Shown here: positions 1-8,454 of the stretch, piece after piece
Layout of the letters: each line of letters starts with the position of its first letter
How positions within the stretch are numbered: position 1 is the first letter of the stretch
NCBI GenBank assembly: GCA_020846635.1
Contig: JADLDO010000016.1
Location: 1 to 64,000, forward strand
DNA length: 64,000 bases
From: Caldilineaceae bacterium
GTDB lineage: Bacteria; Chloroflexota; Anaerolineae; Caldilineales; Caldilineaceae
Direction: 5' to 3'
Translations under genes and position numbers: made by a program
Notes under the pieces: model-generated
The model's database searches: none
What the model was told of the DNA's origin: nothing
The model's input: the letters and a program-made list of their open reading frames with translations, nothing else

Positions 1-962
1 ATCAAGTGGACATGGCCCCGATTATGCAGGTTTCCACGCTGCAGACGGTGCTTGCCCAGAATCCGAAGGTGATGACCTTCACCGGCCAAGAATCACCCTA
101 TGGCTATCTGGACTGGTGTCCGATTGACCTCAACATGAACGATGACGTGGCCCCCTATAATGACAAGGACATCCGTTGGGCCATCTCGCATGCCATCGAC
201 CGCGAGAAACTGGTGGCGTTGGCCGAGTCCGGTGCAGGTGTGGCTGCGCTGCACCAGTTCACCCCCTACGGCTGGTTCGCTCCCTTTGAGGATGCGCTGC
301 AAGATGTCTTTGCCAAGTATGAATATACCACCGCGGCCAACCTGGCAAAGACCGATGAGATCATGACCGCTAAGGGGTGGACCAAGAATGGCGATGGGCT
401 GTGGGCGAATGCAGCGGGCGAAACCTTTGTCATGAATATGTATGTGCCGGATTGGCTGCGTGGCTATGGCCCACCACTCACCCAACAGTTGCGCGATGCA
501 GGCTTTGATGCCACCTTTGACAACTCGCCAGGCTTGGGTTCTGCTGTCCAGACGGGCGAGCAAGTGCTGTCCGTCGGCTGCAAAGGCCCCAGCGGCGTGC
601 TCGGCATGGACCCCTACTTCATGTTGGCGGTCTATTCTGGCGATTACTTCCGGCCCACAGGCGATCCGGCCCCGATTTCATGGGCTACTTCGCGCTGGCA
701 GAATGCCGAGTATGATGCTCTGGTTGAGCAAATCGCTCCTTTGAAGGCTGACGACCCGGCGATGATGGACTTGTTCGTTCAAGCGATGGATATTTGGGTG
801 AGCGAGATGCCCGACATCTACTTGGGCCAACTCATCATCCGCTATCCTATGAGCACAGAGTATTGGACCAACTGGCCGGATCAGAACAATCCCTATGGCT
901 TCCCGCACTCCTGGCAAGAGGAGTTGGAGAAGACCTTCATCAACCTGGAACCAGTTCAGTAA
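1..962 (+). CDS. ABC transporter solute-binding protein, family 5 (C-terminal part)
   Basis: The reading frame is already open at the window edge, so the start lies outside; about 319 codons are visible and end in TAA. The protein captures a peptide, oligosaccharide or similar solute outside the membrane and delivers it to a permease. The recognisable family 5 segment is the 'RWAISHAIDREKL' stretch (around visible residue 57), the usual place where these proteins have DxxVRxAIxxAIDR. The acidic C-terminal part ending in EEL..F.NLEPVQ fits the second lobe. No permease genes follow; the next gene is on the other strand, so the transporter genes, if linked, are upstream. Substrate cannot be told from this fragment. 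Confidence 0.85.
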   Translation, partial: QVDMAPIMQVSTLQTVLAQNPKVMTFTGQESPYGYLDWCPIDLNMNDDVAPYNDKDIRWAISHAIDREKLVALAESGAGVAALHQFTPYGWFAPFEDALQDVFAKYEYTTAANLAKTDEIMTAKGWTKNGDGLWANAAGETFVMNMYVPDWLRGYGPPLTQQLRDAGFDATFDNSPGLGSAVQTGEQVLSVGCKGPSGVLGMDPYFMLAVYSGDYFRPTGDPAPISWATSRWQNAEYDALVEQIAPLKADDPAMMDLFVQAMDIWVSEMPDIYLGQLIIRYPMSTEYWTNWPDQNNPYGFPHSWQEELEKTFINLEPVQ

Positions 963-1061
963 ATGTGAAGTCGCTGTACGAGGGTAAGTCCTGTATCTGA
1001 GCGCGGAGGATCGCCACAAGGGCAATTCGCACCGTCCAGGTGCAGTGTGCCTGGCTGGAGA

Positions 1062-1082
1062 GGGTACCCACAAGGGGTACCC
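1062..1082. repeat. small hairpin of two GGGTACCC palindromes
   Basis: Two copies of the self-complementary 8-mer GGGTACCC (1062-1069 and 1075-1082) are separated by ACAAG, so they can pair as a stem-loop. It lies in the trailer of the binding-protein gene, just before the stronger hairpin at 1106-1139. Confidence 0.5.
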
Positions 1083-1105
1083 CTACGGTTAGGTGTGTGA
1101 TCAAG

Positions 1106-1139
1106 AACGGGGAGCCTGGAATCTTCCAGGCTCCCCGTT
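1106..1139. terminator. perfect 16-bp inverted repeat between convergent genes
   Basis: AACGGGGAGCCTGGAA (1106-1121) is followed by TC and then its exact reverse complement (1124-1139). It separates the rightward binding-protein gene from the leftward dehydrogenase gene. It therefore probably ends both transcripts. A long T run is missing on the plus side (only TTT), so whether it acts alone is an inference. Confidence 0.7.
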
Positions 1140-1182
1140 TATGGGAGGCAAACACGATCACGACTGAGCAGCACCCAGAGAA

Positions 1183-1989
1183 CTAGCCCTGCTGTCCGAG
1201 TTCTGCCAGCAAATGGGCTGTAACTGCATTGGCTGCGGAGTCCTGTAGCTGGGCAGTGAGACCACCGTCGGCGACGAGGGCGTGACCTGTGACGAAACCG
1301 GCATCGTCGGAGAGGAGGAAGCGGATAACTTTGGCGATGTCATCCGGGACGCCGGTGCGCCCGACGGCATAGATGGACGCGGCGCGCTGCAGATATTTCT
1401 CCTCAATCGCGCCATCATTGGTGATGATCCAGCCGGGGCAGACTGAGTTGACACGGATGCCATCCTGCCCGTAGTCGAGCGCCATGGCTCGGGACAGGTT
1501 GATGACCGCGGCCTTTGCTGCATCATAGACGCCATAGCGGCGGTCGGCGGCGAGTCCATGCACAGAGGCGATGTTAACCATTGCTCCGCCACCCTGGCTG
1601 CGCATGATCGGGAAGCCATACTTGCCAAAGAGGAAGATCGCTTTGAGCATGATGTCCATCGAGCGATCCCAGTCGCCTTCACTCAATTCCTCCACGTTGC
1701 CGTGTGCGGACCAGTAGGCATTGTTGACGATGTAATCGAGGCGACCCAACTTCGAGACGGTCTCTTCGACACAGGAGCGAATGGCTTCGTGCTTGCCCAC
1801 GTCGGTGTGGATATAGATGGCTTTGCCGCCGGCAGCTTCAATGTCGGCGACAACCTGCGCGCCACCGGCATCATTGATGTCGGCGACCACAACCTGCGCG
1901 CCGTCTCCGGCAAGTAACTTGGCGGTTGCGCGCCCGATGCCGTGGGCCGCGCCTGTAACAATGACGACTTTTCCTGTAAAGTTGCTCAC
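1183..1989 (-). CDS. short-chain dehydrogenase/reductase (SDR)
   Basis: A classical SDR of 268 residues, the normal length. The Rossmann glycine motif TGAAHGIG is at residues 12-19, Asp37 after the second strand suggests NAD(H) rather than NADP(H), NNA is at 89-91, and the catalytic set is Ser142, Tyr155 and Lys159 (YDAAK). The C-terminal GHALVADGG is also typical. It should oxidise a secondary alcohol, probably a sugar or polyol. It lies 95 bp downstream of the SMP-30-like gene on the same strand, and the two could be successive steps in sugar-acid metabolism. The exact substrate is unknown. Confidence 0.9.
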   Translation of the reverse strand: MSNFTGKVVIVTGAAHGIGRATAKLLAGDGAQVVVADINDAGGAQVVADIEAAGGKAIYIHTDVGKHEAIRSCVEETVSKLGRLDYIVNNAYWSAHGNVEELSEGDWDRSMDIMLKAIFLFGKYGFPIMRSQGGGAMVNIASVHGLAADRRYGVYDAAKAAVINLSRAMALDYGQDGIRVNSVCPGWIITNDGAIEEKYLQRAASIYAVGRTGVPDDIAKVIRFLLSDDAGFVTGHALVADGGLTAQLQDSAANAVTAHLLAELGQQG

Positions 1990-2084
1990 GATATTTCCTT
2001 AGAAGGCGGCAGTGGGCCGCAACAGAACTGACAAATACAAACTAACAGATACAATAGAAGGCACGTAGATTGGCTGGGCGGCAG

Positions 2085-2963
2085 TTAGCGTTGGAAGAGC
2101 TGCCACGCACGACCGGGGCGCTCGACGCGAAAGGTTTCGATGTTGCCGCGGTCGGCGACTGTGACATAGCAGGTGCAGCCATCGGGGCCACCAAAGGCGA
2201 TGTTGGTGCAGTTCTTTCCCGCTAGCTCCACTTCCAGCAGCACCTCGCCTTGCGGTGAGACTTTGGCGATGGTGCCTTTGCCCCAGCGTGTGACATAGAG
2301 GTTGCCGTCAACGTCGCAGCGCATGCCATCCATGCCGAAATCCTCAAACTGGAGCAGCAGGCGTTTATTGCTGATGTCGCCTTCGGGTGAGAGGTCATAG
2401 GCCCAGATATTGCGCTGGACGGTTTCATTGACATAGAGAGTGCGCTCGTCGGCGGAGACTTCGATGCCGTTGGTTGTACCCATGCGCGTCTCTAACAAGC
2501 TGACCCGACCGCGCCGGTCGACACGCCAGATTTGACCCCACGACTCGCCCCAATGGGGATCGCTGGCAAAGATGACATCCTGGGCGCTGATGGCAATGTC
2601 GTTGGGTTGGTTCATGTTTGGCTCATGGCCGTAGACGCTGATAGCGGCATTGCGATCTGCCAATGTGGTGGCACGCGCACAGGCTGCCATGTTCACGCGC
2701 AGCACGTTATGGTTGGTATAGTCGGCAATGTACATATCGCCATAGCTGTCGAAGCGGATGCCGTTGCCAATGCTGCCCCTGGGCAATTCGAGGAAGACGC
2801 TGCTCTCACCGCTGGGGGTGACTTTGCCGATGGTATGCTGCCGCTCGAAGTTGACAGCGTATAGATTGCCGGCGCGATCACAGGCGGGGCCTTCCACGCC
2901 CGATGTGAAAGAGTCCACAGGCGTGAACTGGCTGGCTGTATAGAGTTGGCTCGTCGTGGACAT
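2085..2963 (-). CDS. SMP-30/gluconolactonase/LRE-like protein
   Basis: A 292-residue six-bladed beta-propeller of the SMP-30 family, whose members are metal-dependent lactonases of sugar acids. Visible family marks are VEGPACDRAGNLY near the N terminus, repeated D-x-x-G-N-L-Y strands, PNDIAIS and NGIEVS in the middle, and DVDGNLYVTRWGKG near the end. I chose the ATG at 2963 because AAGGAG stands seven bases before it; the frame stays open 24 codons further upstream but through low-complexity repeated sequence. It is encoded between the RidA-like and SDR genes, in one direction. Lactonase activity is a family inference; some members of this fold have other roles. Confidence 0.85.
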   Translation of the reverse strand: MSTTSQLYTASQFTPVDSFTSGVEGPACDRAGNLYAVNFERQHTIGKVTPSGESSVFLELPRGSIGNGIRFDSYGDMYIADYTNHNVLRVNMAACARATTLADRNAAISVYGHEPNMNQPNDIAISAQDVIFASDPHWGESWGQIWRVDRRGRVSLLETRMGTTNGIEVSADERTLYVNETVQRNIWAYDLSPEGDISNKRLLLQFEDFGMDGMRCDVDGNLYVTRWGKGTIAKVSPQGEVLLEVELAGKNCTNIAFGGPDGCTCYVTVADRGNIETFRVERPGRAWQLFQR

Positions 2964-3096
2964 AGGATTCTCCTTGCAGGTTGCTCTGTGTGAGCTTACC
3001 CTGTGTGATCTTATCCTGTGGGAGCGTGCGATCAAAATGGGCGCAGCAGGCTTGCGCCGCTACGCCCAATCGATGGCATACAATCCGGTAAGATGC

Positions 3097-3549
3097 CTAC
3101 TTGACTTCAAAAATGATTTCGACCTCGACAGCATAGTCGGATGGGATCTGCATACCGACCGCGCTGCGCGCATGGCGACCTGCTTCGCCAAAGACTTCGA
3201 GGAGGAGATCGCTGCAACCGTGGATGACAGCAGGGGTGTTGGCGAAGTCGGGGGCGACGTTGACCATGCCCAAGACCTTAACCACGCGCACAACGTTGTC
3301 GAGACTGCCCGCGGCATTTTTGACTGCCTGGAGGCAGCCGAGCGCAGCGAGGCGAGCGCCTTCATAGCCCTGCTCGACGGTCAGTTCACGACCGACTTTG
3401 CCGATGACCTCTTTGCCGCCAAAGCGGGAGACGTTGCCGGAGGTGTAGACGAGATTGCCCGTACGCACCGCACCCATCAATTTCCCCATGTTGAGATCGA
3501 CGACCTGGAGTTCATAGCCTAATTCTTTGACTTTGGCTTCATAGGACAT
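3097..3549 (-). CDS. RidA/YjgF/UK114 family protein
   Basis: 150 residues, somewhat longer than E. coli RidA (128) and matching the longer YjgF-like subfamily that begins with a KELGYEL-type segment. YTSGNVSRFGG is the central motif and the C-terminal RHARSAVGM contains the arginine that in RidA holds the carboxylate of imine or enamine substrates, followed by VEVEIIFEV. RidA proteins hydrolyse reactive 2-aminoacrylate-type enamines; other subgroups work in catabolic pathways. It is the first gene of a leftward set, with AAAGGA before its ATG and a good promoter about 100 bp upstream (3654-3682). The physiological substrate here is unknown. Confidence 0.85.
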   Translation of the reverse strand: MSYEAKVKELGYELQVVDLNMGKLMGAVRTGNLVYTSGNVSRFGGKEVIGKVGRELTVEQGYEGARLAALGCLQAVKNAAGSLDNVVRVVKVLGMVNVAPDFANTPAVIHGCSDLLLEVFGEAGRHARSAVGMQIPSDYAVEVEIIFEVK

Positions 3550-3653
3550 GCCGGAGTTCCTTTCTGCTCTGGAGACGAAATTTGGCAGTTAACCGCTAGG
3601 GCCAACTGAGGGTCTAGTGGATTGAAAACGATCGTTGACCTATTTCGCTCCCC

Positions 3654-3682
3654 ATTATAGTAGCAAGAGGCAGGGATGTCTA
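3654..3682 (-). promoter_or_regulatory. sigma70-type promoter for the RidA-like gene
   Basis: On the minus strand TAGACA (3682-3677) and TATAAT (3659-3654) are 17 bp apart. Transcription would start near 3647 and give a leader of about 100 bases before the ATG at 3549. Confidence 0.65.
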
Positions 3683-3737
3683 TTGGACAGGGCTTTGGGT
3701 GTATCTCACGAAAATGGATCGGTAGCACCGCTAGGGC

Positions 3738-3766
3738 TTGGTTCTTGGCGCGGCTGTCAGTATAAT
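3738..3766 (+). promoter_or_regulatory. sigma70-type promoter for the chaperonin operon
   Basis: TTGGTT (3738-3743) and TATAAT (3761-3766) are 17 bp apart. The predicted start near 3773 leaves a leader of about 180 bases before the chaperonin ATG. No CIRCE-type inverted repeat (TTAGCACTC) is visible, so the usual HrcA heat-shock control of groEL is not indicated. Confidence 0.65.
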
Positions 3767-3869
3767 GTCGCGTATCAAAGCTGCGCGCTCCATCTGCCAT
3801 GCGCGCACCGGGGCCTAGACCACGCACGCTCATTCACGCCTATAGGCCGGAGAAGGAACCCAGGATTGC

Positions 3870-3959
3870 ATGAGTCTCCATATGAAGATTGTGACAGCCG
3901 CAAATCGTCTTTGCGTCAAGGATGGCACTGCTACCGGCTATAGAAGGTTGGCGGCATGA
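3870..3959 (+). CDS. possible 29-residue leader ORF overlapping the chaperonin start
   Basis: ATG at 3870 opens 29 codons (start MSLHMKIVTAANRLC) and its TGA (3957-3959) overlaps the chaperonin ATG at 3956 as ATGA. GGAGAAGGA lies 12 bases before the ATG, a little far. I do not recognise the peptide. It could be a translational-coupling leader, or chance. No homology could be tested. Confidence 0.3.
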   Translation: MSLHMKIVTAANRLCVKDGTATGYRRLAA

Positions 3960-5569
3960 GAAATTCTCGATTGGCGTTTGATCCCCAGGCGCAGCGTGCG
4001 CTGCTCAAGGGCTTTAATAAGCTGGCGAGCGCGATGATTGTGGCCCTCGGCCCGCGTGGAAGAACCGTGGCGGTGAATCGGGACAACTCGCGCCGCCCAC
4101 CTGAATTGCTCAATGATGGCGCGGCGATTGCGCGTCGTTTTACTGGCTTTCCGAGCCGTTTCGAGACGATGGGGGCGTTTATGGCGCGCCACATTGCCTG
4201 GCAGGTTGAGGAGGCAGTAGGGGATGGCGCAACCACAGCCGTTGTCATCGCCCAGGCAATTCTCAACGAAGCCAATCGCTATGTGGCCGCGGGCTTTAAC
4301 GCCATGCGTATTCGGCGAGGGATGGAGAAGGCGCTTGTCACTGCGCTGGCTGAATTGGAGCGGCAGGGGCAGCCGTTGGGGAAGTTGGAGCAGATCCGCA
4401 GCCTTGCGACCAGCATCACCGGTGATGAGACCATCGGCCAATATACCGAGGAAATTTTCGACATCGTGGGAGCCTATGGCGCGGTGCAGGTACGCACTCA
4501 CTATGGCCGCGGCCATGACCGGCGCTTTATCAACGGCACCTTCTGGAATCAGGGGTGGGCTTCCTCCTATTTTACGACGGAGGGTGGTACGGCGATTGTC
4601 AAAGACCCTTACTTGCTCCTGACCAATCGCCATCTCAATAGCGCCGATGAACTGCTGCCCGTTCTGGAGTTAGTGCGGCAAACGGGCGAAGGACGCGGCC
4701 TCGTCGTTATTGCCCCCACCATCGCCGGGGGCGCGCTCAATCTCTTGGTAACGAACAAGACGCGCGGTTCGATGTCCACGTTGGGCATCAAAGCGCCGGG
4801 GCTGGGGCCGGAAAAGGCTGAAGTCCTGACCGATCTGGCGATCCTGACGGGTGGGCGAGTCTTTTACGCTGAAGCGGATGACCGGATTGAAAAAGCGACT
4901 CTGGCCGATTTGGGCCAAGCGCGCGAGGTGCAAGCCATCCGTTCCGGTTTTACGTTGATCGGTGGCAAAGGCCGCCCCGCTGCTATCCGCCAGCGCGCAC
5001 AGGAGCTACGCAGCCGCCTGCCCGATGCACCCTATGGCCGCGAGCGCAACCGGCTGGTTGAGCGCGCGGGCAAGTTGCAAGGGGGCGTGGCGCTGTTGGA
5101 GGTGGGGGGCGCAACGGAGACGGAGCGCGACTATTTGAAAGAGCGAACTGAGGAAGCGGTGCATGTGGTACGTTTGGGGATGCAGGGAGGTGTCGCGCCC
5201 GGTGGGGGTGTCGCCTATTTGGCCTGTGTGCCGGCGGTATGTGCGCTGCAACTTAGCGACGAAGAAGCGCCCGGCGCGGCGATTCTTGCCCATGCGCTGG
5301 CGGCTCCCATGCGTGCCATTCTCGAAAATTCCGGGGTGGAGGCAACAGCGATTCTCGCCCATCTGCACAGCGCCGGGCCTGGTTGCGGCTACGATGTCAT
5401 GCGCCTCCAGTTTACGGACATGATGGCTGCAAACATTATCGACCCGGTGAAGGTGCTGCAAGTTGCGCTGCAAACGGGTGTGAGTGGCGCACTCATGGCG
5501 TTGACGACCGATGTTTTGGTACACAAGCCGCGCTCCAATCGCAACGAAGAAGTGGACTTTCGACCATGA
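3956..5569 (+). CDS. divergent GroEL-like (Cpn60) chaperonin
   Basis: 537 residues, nearly the length of GroEL, and alignable along its whole length: LGPRGRTV (31-38), NDGAAIAR with the Asp54 that matches GroEL Asp52, GDGATTA (89-95, GroEL Asp87), ELLPVLELV and GIKAPGLG in the apical part, GGVAPGGGVA (411-420). GroEL Asp398, which activates water for ATP hydrolysis, is replaced by Glu400 (TEEAV instead of VEDAL), and the C terminus lacks the GGM-rich tail. No groES is adjacent. Apical residues that bind client and GroES (YF at 205-206, LPVL at 234-237) are kept. It is probably not the main cellular GroEL but a specialised paralogue. Its TGA overlaps the start of the beta-propeller gene. Confidence 0.85.
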   Translation: MRNSRLAFDPQAQRALLKGFNKLASAMIVALGPRGRTVAVNRDNSRRPPELLNDGAAIARRFTGFPSRFETMGAFMARHIAWQVEEAVGDGATTAVVIAQAILNEANRYVAAGFNAMRIRRGMEKALVTALAELERQGQPLGKLEQIRSLATSITGDETIGQYTEEIFDIVGAYGAVQVRTHYGRGHDRRFINGTFWNQGWASSYFTTEGGTAIVKDPYLLLTNRHLNSADELLPVLELVRQTGEGRGLVVIAPTIAGGALNLLVTNKTRGSMSTLGIKAPGLGPEKAEVLTDLAILTGGRVFYAEADDRIEKATLADLGQAREVQAIRSGFTLIGGKGRPAAIRQRAQELRSRLPDAPYGRERNRLVERAGKLQGGVALLEVGGATETERDYLKERTEEAVHVVRLGMQGGVAPGGGVAYLACVPAVCALQLSDEEAPGAAILAHALAAPMRAILENSGVEATAILAHLHSAGPGCGYDVMRLQFTDMMAANIIDPVKVLQVALQTGVSGALMALTTDVLVHKPRSNRNEEVDFRP

Positions 5570-7476
5570 CGACGATGAGCCATTTGCCGCCAAATCAGGC
5601 GATTGAGTGGGAAGAAATTGGGGCCTGGCAAGCAGGGACGGTGGTTGGTGTTGCCTTACAGAAGAGCGGGCATGGCAGAGGGCGCGGGCTGCTGGCAAGT
5701 CGCACCGGCGTCTATGGCTGGCAGCAACCAGGTGCCGCATTGGAGCCGCTCATCGCGGGGATGAGTGACCTGCATGTGGTGGCGGTGGCCTTTGCGGGCG
5801 GCGATGCAGAGTCACCCGCAAAGGCACTGGCGGCGACAGCGACAGGGCGTCTCTTTCGCTTGCAGGAGAACCGTGAATGGCAAGAGATCAGCAGTTGGGC
5901 AGGGCTGGGGGTGGCTGTCGTGCTGGTGCCGTCGCCTGCATACGCGCAAGATCACACGTTGTTTGCCGGTACACCAACCGGCATCTTTCGCACGCAAGAC
6001 GAAGGGAAGAGTTGGGAAAGTTGTAACTTTGGGTTGCTTGATGAGGATGCACTCTGTATGGCCTGCGCCCCCGATTTTGGGGAAAGCGAACTGCTTTGGG
6101 CAGGGACAGCGGGCGGAGGTCTCTACCGTTCGCGCAACAGCGGGCGTGCCTGGCGAGAATCCGGCTATGGGCTGCCCGATGCTGCGGTGCAAGCGCTGGC
6201 GATCTCGCCCAACTTCAGCCAGGATCGGACGCTCTTTGTGGGCATGGAAGCGCATGGGGTCTATGTCTCACGCGATGGGGGCGAGAATTGGGTGAGCCTG
6301 GGGCTGCCCGGTCAAAGCGTCAACTCGCTTGCCTGTCCACGCGCCGATCTGCTCTGGGCCGGTACAGAGGATGGGCTGTGGCGTATGGCGGCCGGCAGTG
6401 GCGAGGCTGTGCAAGTCGGCGCTGCGGGTGAGGTCGTGCTGTCTGTGGCGGCAAGCGCCGGTGGGCAGGTCGCTGCGGGCCTTTTTGGTGGCGGTTTGTG
6501 GCTTGTCGAAGAAGAGGGGACAGGGTCGCAACCGTTGGTAGGGCATACGCCCGCTTTGGCTGTCCATGCGCCACCCGTCATTGCAGCAAGCGGAGCCGAC
6601 CTCTTTGCGTTGGATTCGGATGGTCTTATGGCGCGCTCGCACGATGGCGGGGCGCAGTGGTCGGCGATGGAGAGCGCAACGGCTGAGAGCATTTTTGCGC
6701 TGGGTGCGGGCTTGGATGGGGAGGGCAGCCCGTCGCTCTTTGCCGCGACGGACATGGGGCTGTCGCGCTGGGATCCTGCCCAAGCGCTTTGGCAAGAGGT
6801 GGCTAGCGAAGTGTTTCCCGACCAGACTGCTCTGGCTCTGGCATTGTCCCCCACCTTTGGCAGCGACCAAACGCTGCTGGTCGTTGCCCCTGGGGGCGCG
6901 CTGCAACTTTCCCAGGATGGCGGCGCAACGTGGCGCAGTATCACAGGGCCGTGGCGCGGGCAGAGCCTGCTGCGCGCCCAGTTTGCGCCCGATACGCCGC
7001 GCGAAGTGATCGCGCTGACCGTACAACCGACTGACGTAGGCCACTTTGATGTGACGGCCTGGCATACGATTGACCTGGGGGAGAGTTGGGAAGTGTTGGC
7101 GAACTTCTCCAGCGGGGTTCCTGCGGTGATGACTGCATGGCCGGAGGATGCCCAGGAACATGCGCTCTTCTTGGCGACACAGCACCGTGTGGTCAAGCTC
7201 TACAATCAGATAGAACCGCCTGAATTGCAGGTTCACCAGCACTTCTTTGATGAGCGCCTGAGCGTCACCGTGTTGGCTCCTGCGCCTGACTATGCCGAAA
7301 GTCACAGCATTTGGGCCGCAACCACCGGGGGCCTCTATCGCTCGGTGGATTGCGGGATGAGTTGGGGGCTGATGGCGGAACTGCCTCTGGGTTTGCCTCT
7401 GATCTGGCTGGAAGTTAGCGCCACACATCTTCATGCAATTACATTGGGTGGCCGCGTCTGGCGCGCAACCCTCTAA
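5566..7476 (+). CDS. Asp-box (BNR/YCF48-like) beta-propeller protein
   Basis: 636 residues made of repeated blades. At least seven Asp-box turns are visible, for example TQDEGKSW, SRNSGRAW, SRDGGENW, SHDGGAQW, SQDGGATW and SVDCGMSW, each preceded by a D-x-T-L-F/W-A/V-G strand. This points to one or two propellers as in sialidase, sortilin or YCF48-type proteins. No sialidase active-site arginine pattern is evident, and there is no signal peptide or membrane segment, so it should be cytoplasmic. I chose ATG 5566 because it overlaps the chaperonin stop as ATGA, which implies translational coupling; the frame is open further upstream only inside the chaperonin gene. Function unknown; it may be a client or scaffold of the chaperonin. 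Confidence 0.8.
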   Translation: MTTMSHLPPNQAIEWEEIGAWQAGTVVGVALQKSGHGRGRGLLASRTGVYGWQQPGAALEPLIAGMSDLHVVAVAFAGGDAESPAKALAATATGRLFRLQENREWQEISSWAGLGVAVVLVPSPAYAQDHTLFAGTPTGIFRTQDEGKSWESCNFGLLDEDALCMACAPDFGESELLWAGTAGGGLYRSRNSGRAWRESGYGLPDAAVQALAISPNFSQDRTLFVGMEAHGVYVSRDGGENWVSLGLPGQSVNSLACPRADLLWAGTEDGLWRMAAGSGEAVQVGAAGEVVLSVAASAGGQVAAGLFGGGLWLVEEEGTGSQPLVGHTPALAVHAPPVIAASGADLFALDSDGLMARSHDGGAQWSAMESATAESIFALGAGLDGEGSPSLFAATDMGLSRWDPAQALWQEVASEVFPDQTALALALSPTFGSDQTLLVVAPGGALQLSQDGGATWRSITGPWRGQSLLRAQFAPDTPREVIALTVQPTDVGHFDVTAWHTIDLGESWEVLANFSSGVPAVMTAWPEDAQEHALFLATQHRVVKLYNQIEPPELQVHQHFFDERLSVTVLAPAPDYAESHSIWAATTGGLYRSVDCGMSWGLMAELPLGLPLIWLEVSATHLHAITLGGRVWRATL

Positions 7477-7496
7477 CAAGGCTAAGGCTGGGAGCG

Positions 7497-8423
7497 ATGA
7501 CCGAAAGTTTTACATCAACTGTCCAGGATTTTGCGACGGTGGGGCTACGCAGTGATAGCGTAGAAGTGGTGGTGATGCCCGAATTGGGCGCGAAGGTACT
7601 CAGCCTGCGCAATCTGCGCAGCGGGCGCGAGTGGATGTGGACGCCACCCGAAGGCGCACTCTTTCAGTATGTGCCCAAGAACGCGCCCTTTGAGGAAAGC
7701 AGCCTGGTCGGGGCTGATGAGTGCCTGCCGACCATTGCCGAGAGTGAATGGCGCGGGCGATCCATCCCCAGCCACGGCGAAGCCTGGTCAGTGGCGTGGG
7801 AGGTGGACCGGCTGGCGCTGGCCCACGGGCGCATTGTGACCCGCTTGCAACTGCCAGTGTCACCTTTTTGGGTGGAGCGTACGGTCTCTCTGGATGGGAA
7901 CCAGGTGAAATTTGAGTATGCGCTGCGTAATTTGGATTTTGCGCCACAGGAATTTATGTGGGCCTTTCACCCCTTGATGAACATTGAGCCGGGTGACCGG
8001 CTGGAACTTCCGGGCGTTACGCAACTTTTGACAGAGTCGGCTATTGGCGTACCCTTGGGGACGCGTGGTGATCTGATCCAGTGGCCCTATCCTGTGGATG
8101 GGGTGGCGTTGGATCAGTTGGATTTTGGCAGGCCGAACGCGGCTGTGAAGCTCTTTACAGAGGAAGGCGCAGCGGCGAGCACAACCATTCGCAACGAGCA
8201 GACCGGGGACGCATTGCGCTTTGACTTTGATCCGCGGCGTGTCGATACGCTCGGCATTTGGTTGACCCGCGGCGGGTGGAATGGCTATCACCATTTGGCC
8301 GTTGAGCCGGGGATCGGTGCGCCTGACCCGCTGGATATTGCGGTGGAGCAGTGGAAGCGCTTTGCCCTTGTCATGCCCGACCAAACCTATCGTTGGCGTT
8401 TTACGGTGACGCTTACGCCATAA
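7497..8423 (+). CDS. aldose 1-epimerase-like (galactose mutarotase fold) protein
   Basis: 308 residues with the beta-sandwich pattern of mutarotase-like proteins: an N-terminal VVVMPELGAKVLSLRN strand pair, IPSHGEAW (His of the first active-site loop), MWAFHPLMNI (second His), and HHLAVEPGIGAPD near the end, where the Glu matches the catalytic base. Such enzymes interconvert alpha and beta anomers of aldoses; some family members only bind sugar or sugar phosphates. GGGAGCG precedes the ATG and the gene starts 20 bp after the propeller gene, so it is the third gene of that operon. The link between a mutarotase-like protein and a chaperonin is not obvious. Confidence 0.75.
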   Translation: MTESFTSTVQDFATVGLRSDSVEVVVMPELGAKVLSLRNLRSGREWMWTPPEGALFQYVPKNAPFEESSLVGADECLPTIAESEWRGRSIPSHGEAWSVAWEVDRLALAHGRIVTRLQLPVSPFWVERTVSLDGNQVKFEYALRNLDFAPQEFMWAFHPLMNIEPGDRLELPGVTQLLTESAIGVPLGTRGDLIQWPYPVDGVALDQLDFGRPNAAVKLFTEEGAAASTTIRNEQTGDALRFDFDPRRVDTLGIWLTRGGWNGYHHLAVEPGIGAPDPLDIAVEQWKRFALVMPDQTYRWRFTVTLTP

Positions 8424-8454
8424 GGAACTCTAGTTGCTACGCAATAGAATGTCG

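Larger units (their letters stand above)
3550..3955. other. 406-bp divergent control region, RidA-like gene versus chaperonin operon
   Basis: This intergenic stretch holds a leftward promoter (3654-3682), a rightward promoter (3738-3766) and a possible 29-codon leader ORF that ends inside the chaperonin start (3870-3959). The longer open frames here on the minus strand have no family features. Confidence 0.7.

Noticed and set aside
3519..3833. Minus-strand frame over the divergent promoter region
   Set aside because: It covers both promoters and overlaps the RidA-like start; no family signal and no ribosome site.
6268..7479. Minus-strand frame of 403 codons opposite the beta-propeller gene
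   Set aside because: Shadow frame with Arg/Cys/His-rich composition and no motif; the plus strand has seven Asp boxes.
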